Assembly: GCA_003485715.1 (NCBI GenBank)
Contig: DNIF01000111.1
Location: 1 to 6,780 of the forward strand
DNA from: Gammaproteobacteria bacterium
Lineage (GTDB): Bacteria > Pseudomonadota > Gammaproteobacteria > UBA7966
Reading direction: 5' to 3'
DNA length: 6,780 nucleotides
The notes under the pieces are model-generated. The model had not been told where the DNA came from, did not search any database, and saw only the letters and a program-made list of their open reading frames with translations. Both the position numbers and the translations under genes were made by a program. Shown here piece by piece: positions 5,405-6,780 of the stretch; the first letter of the stretch is position 1, and every line of letters begins with the position of its first letter.

Positions 5405-6780
5405 TCAGAACAGGCCGCTGATGCAGCCGTCGTCGTCGATGTCGATCTTCTCGGCCGAGGGCACCTTGGGCAGCCCCGGCATGGTCATGATCTCGCCGCA
5501 GATCGCGACGATGAAGCCAGCACCGTTGGCGAGTCGTACCTCACGCACGTTGAGCGTGTGACCGGTGGGGGCACCCTTGAGGTTGGCGTCTCCCGAGAAG
5601 GACATCTGGGTCTTGGCCATGCAGACCGGGAAGAGGCGGTAGTCCGCGTTCCAGTCGGCCAACTGCTTCTTCGCGGCCGGGCTGAAGGTGACGGCCCCGG
5701 CACCGTAGATCTTCTTCGCGACCGCCTCGATCTTCTGCTCCAGCGGCAGGTCGTCCGGGTAGACGAAGCATGCTTCACGGGGCTCACCCTCGGCGAGTTC
5801 CACCACCGTGCGCGCGAGCTCTTCGGCCCCCTTACCGCCCTCGGCCCAGTGTCGGGCGACCACGAAGCGCGCCCCGAGTGACTCGATCCGCTCGCGCAGC
5901 AGCGCAACCTCGGCCTCGGTATCAAAGGTGAAGTGATTGACCGACACCACACAGGGCAGGCCGTAGTGTTCGCGGATGTTGTTCAGATGACGCTCGATGT
6001 TGACCATCCCCGCACGCAGGGCCTCGAGGTTTTCCTGATTGAGGTCCTCCTTCTTCACGCCCCCGTGGAACTTCAGCGCGCGAATGGTCGCGACCAGGAC
6101 CACCGCATCGGGCTTCAGACCCGACATGCGGCACTTGATGTCGATGAACTTCTCCGCGCCGAGATCGGCACCGAAGCCGGCCTCGGTGACGCAGTAATCG
6201 CCGAGCTTCAGTGCCGTGCGTGTGGCCGTGACCGAGTTGCAGCCATGGGCGATGTTTGCGAAGGGGCCACCGTGGACGAAGGCGACGTTGTTCTCCAGCG
6301 TCTGCACCACATTCGGCTTGATGGCGTCCTTGAGCAGCGTGGCCATCGCACCGTGGGCGTTGAGATCGCGCGCGTGGATGGGCCGACGGTCGCCCATCGA
6401 GTAGCCGATGATGGCGCGGCCGAGACGTTCCTTGAGGTCTGCCAGGGACTGGGCCAGACACAGGATGGCCATGACCTCGGAGGCCACGACGATGTCGTAG
6501 CCATCCTCGCGCACGAAACCGTTGGCCGTCCCGCCGATGCCGACGACGATGCGGCGCAGGGCGCGATCGTTCATGTCGACCACGCGCTTCCACTGAATCA
6601 AGCGCGGATCGATGGCGAGTGCATTGCCATGGTTGATGTGGTTGTCGATGAGGGCGGCCAGCAGATTGTGCGCCGCACCGATGGCGTGGAAGTCGCCGGT
6701 GAAGTGGAGATTGATGTCCTCCATGGGCACGATCTGCGCGTAACCACCGCCGGCGGCACCGCCCTTCACCCCGAACACCG
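5405..6780 (-). CDS. fhs: Formate-tetrahydrofolate ligase (10-formyl-THF synthetase), 5' partial
   Basis: The frame is open from the right edge to the stop at 5405-5407, giving 458 visible residues of a usual 555-560. The missing 100 or so N-terminal residues include the ATP-binding P-loop. The first visible codon (GTG, 6776-6778) is an internal valine in the conserved VFGVKGGAAGGGYAQ, not a start. Hallmarks are VKGGAAGGGYAQ with PMEDINLHFTGD next to it, FVHGGPFANIAHGCNS, the second family signature VATIRALKFHGG, and the typical C-terminus EIMTMPGLPK with GLF last. The enzyme joins formate to tetrahydrofolate using ATP in the cytoplasm, feeding purine, formyl-Met and serine synthesis. In serine-cycle methylotrophs it (FtfL) is the entry of formate into assimilation. 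It faces the hydroxyacid dehydrogenase-ppc pair across two unrelated genes. Nothing suggests damage; the truncation is only the window edge. Confidence 0.98.
   Translation of the reverse strand, partial: VFGVKGGAAGGGYAQIVPMEDINLHFTGDFHAIGAAHNLLAALIDNHINHGNALAIDPRLIQWKRVVDMNDRALRRIVVGIGGTANGFVREDGYDIVVASEVMAILCLAQSLADLKERLGRAIIGYSMGDRRPIHARDLNAHGAMATLLKDAIKPNVVQTLENNVAFVHGGPFANIAHGCNSVTATRTALKLGDYCVTEAGFGADLGAEKFIDIKCRMSGLKPDAVVLVATIRALKFHGGVKKEDLNQENLEALRAGMVNIERHLNNIREHYGLPCVVSVNHFTFDTEAEVALLRERIESLGARFVVARHWAEGGKGAEELARTVVELAEGEPREACFVYPDDLPLEQKIEAVAKKIYGAGAVTFSPAAKKQLADWNADYRLFPVCMAKTQMSFSGDANLKGAPTGHTLNVREVRLANGAGFIVAICGEIMTMPGLPKVPSAEKIDIDDDGCISGLF

Noticed and set aside
6776..6778. GTG as a start codon for formate-THF ligase
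   Set aside because: It encodes the conserved valine of VFGVKGG; a start here would remove the ATP-binding P-loop, so the gene simply continues past the edge.

Overview
The window is GC-rich and densely coding, with every gap between genes under about 250 bases. It holds five protein genes, two of them cut by the window edges. The gene set and protein styles suggest a high-GC proteobacterium, most likely gammaproteobacterial; this placement is an inference from general resemblance and is not firm. I see no rRNA, tRNA, CRISPR array, insertion sequence or phage gene.

Layout from left to right. (1) The C-terminal 200 residues of a D-2-hydroxyacid dehydrogenase of the glyoxylate/hydroxypyruvate reductase type (1-603, +). 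(2) A full-length phosphoenolpyruvate carboxylase, ppc (603-3374, +), whose ATG overlaps the dehydrogenase stop, so the two are almost certainly co-transcribed and translationally coupled. (3) A 231-base gap with two perfect hairpins, then a stand-alone HDOD-domain protein (3606-4493, +). (4) A 168-base gap, then a Uma2-family (PD-(D/E)XK fold) putative nuclease (4662-5303, +) whose Shine-Dalgarno lies in one arm of an inverted repeat. (5) A convergent intergenic hairpin, then the C-terminal 458 residues of formate-tetrahydrofolate ligase, fhs/ftfL (5405-6780, -), whose start lies beyond the right edge.

How the genes may work together. Hydroxypyruvate reductase, PEP carboxylase and formate-THF ligase are all components of the serine cycle for C1 assimilation: formate is activated to 10-formyl-THF, hydroxypyruvate is reduced to glycerate, and PEP is carboxylated to oxaloacetate. 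Their co-location, with the first two coupled, suggests the window lies in or beside a C1/C2 assimilation locus, although no enzyme exclusive to the serine cycle (malyl-CoA lyase, malate thiokinase, serine-glyoxylate aminotransferase) is visible. The PEP carboxylase keeps its catalytic residues, but two of the four residues known in the E. coli enzyme to bind the feedback inhibitor L-aspartate are replaced. That would fit a carboxylase run for high assimilatory flux rather than simple anaplerosis. The HDOD and Uma2 genes look like independent single-gene units between the two metabolic blocks.
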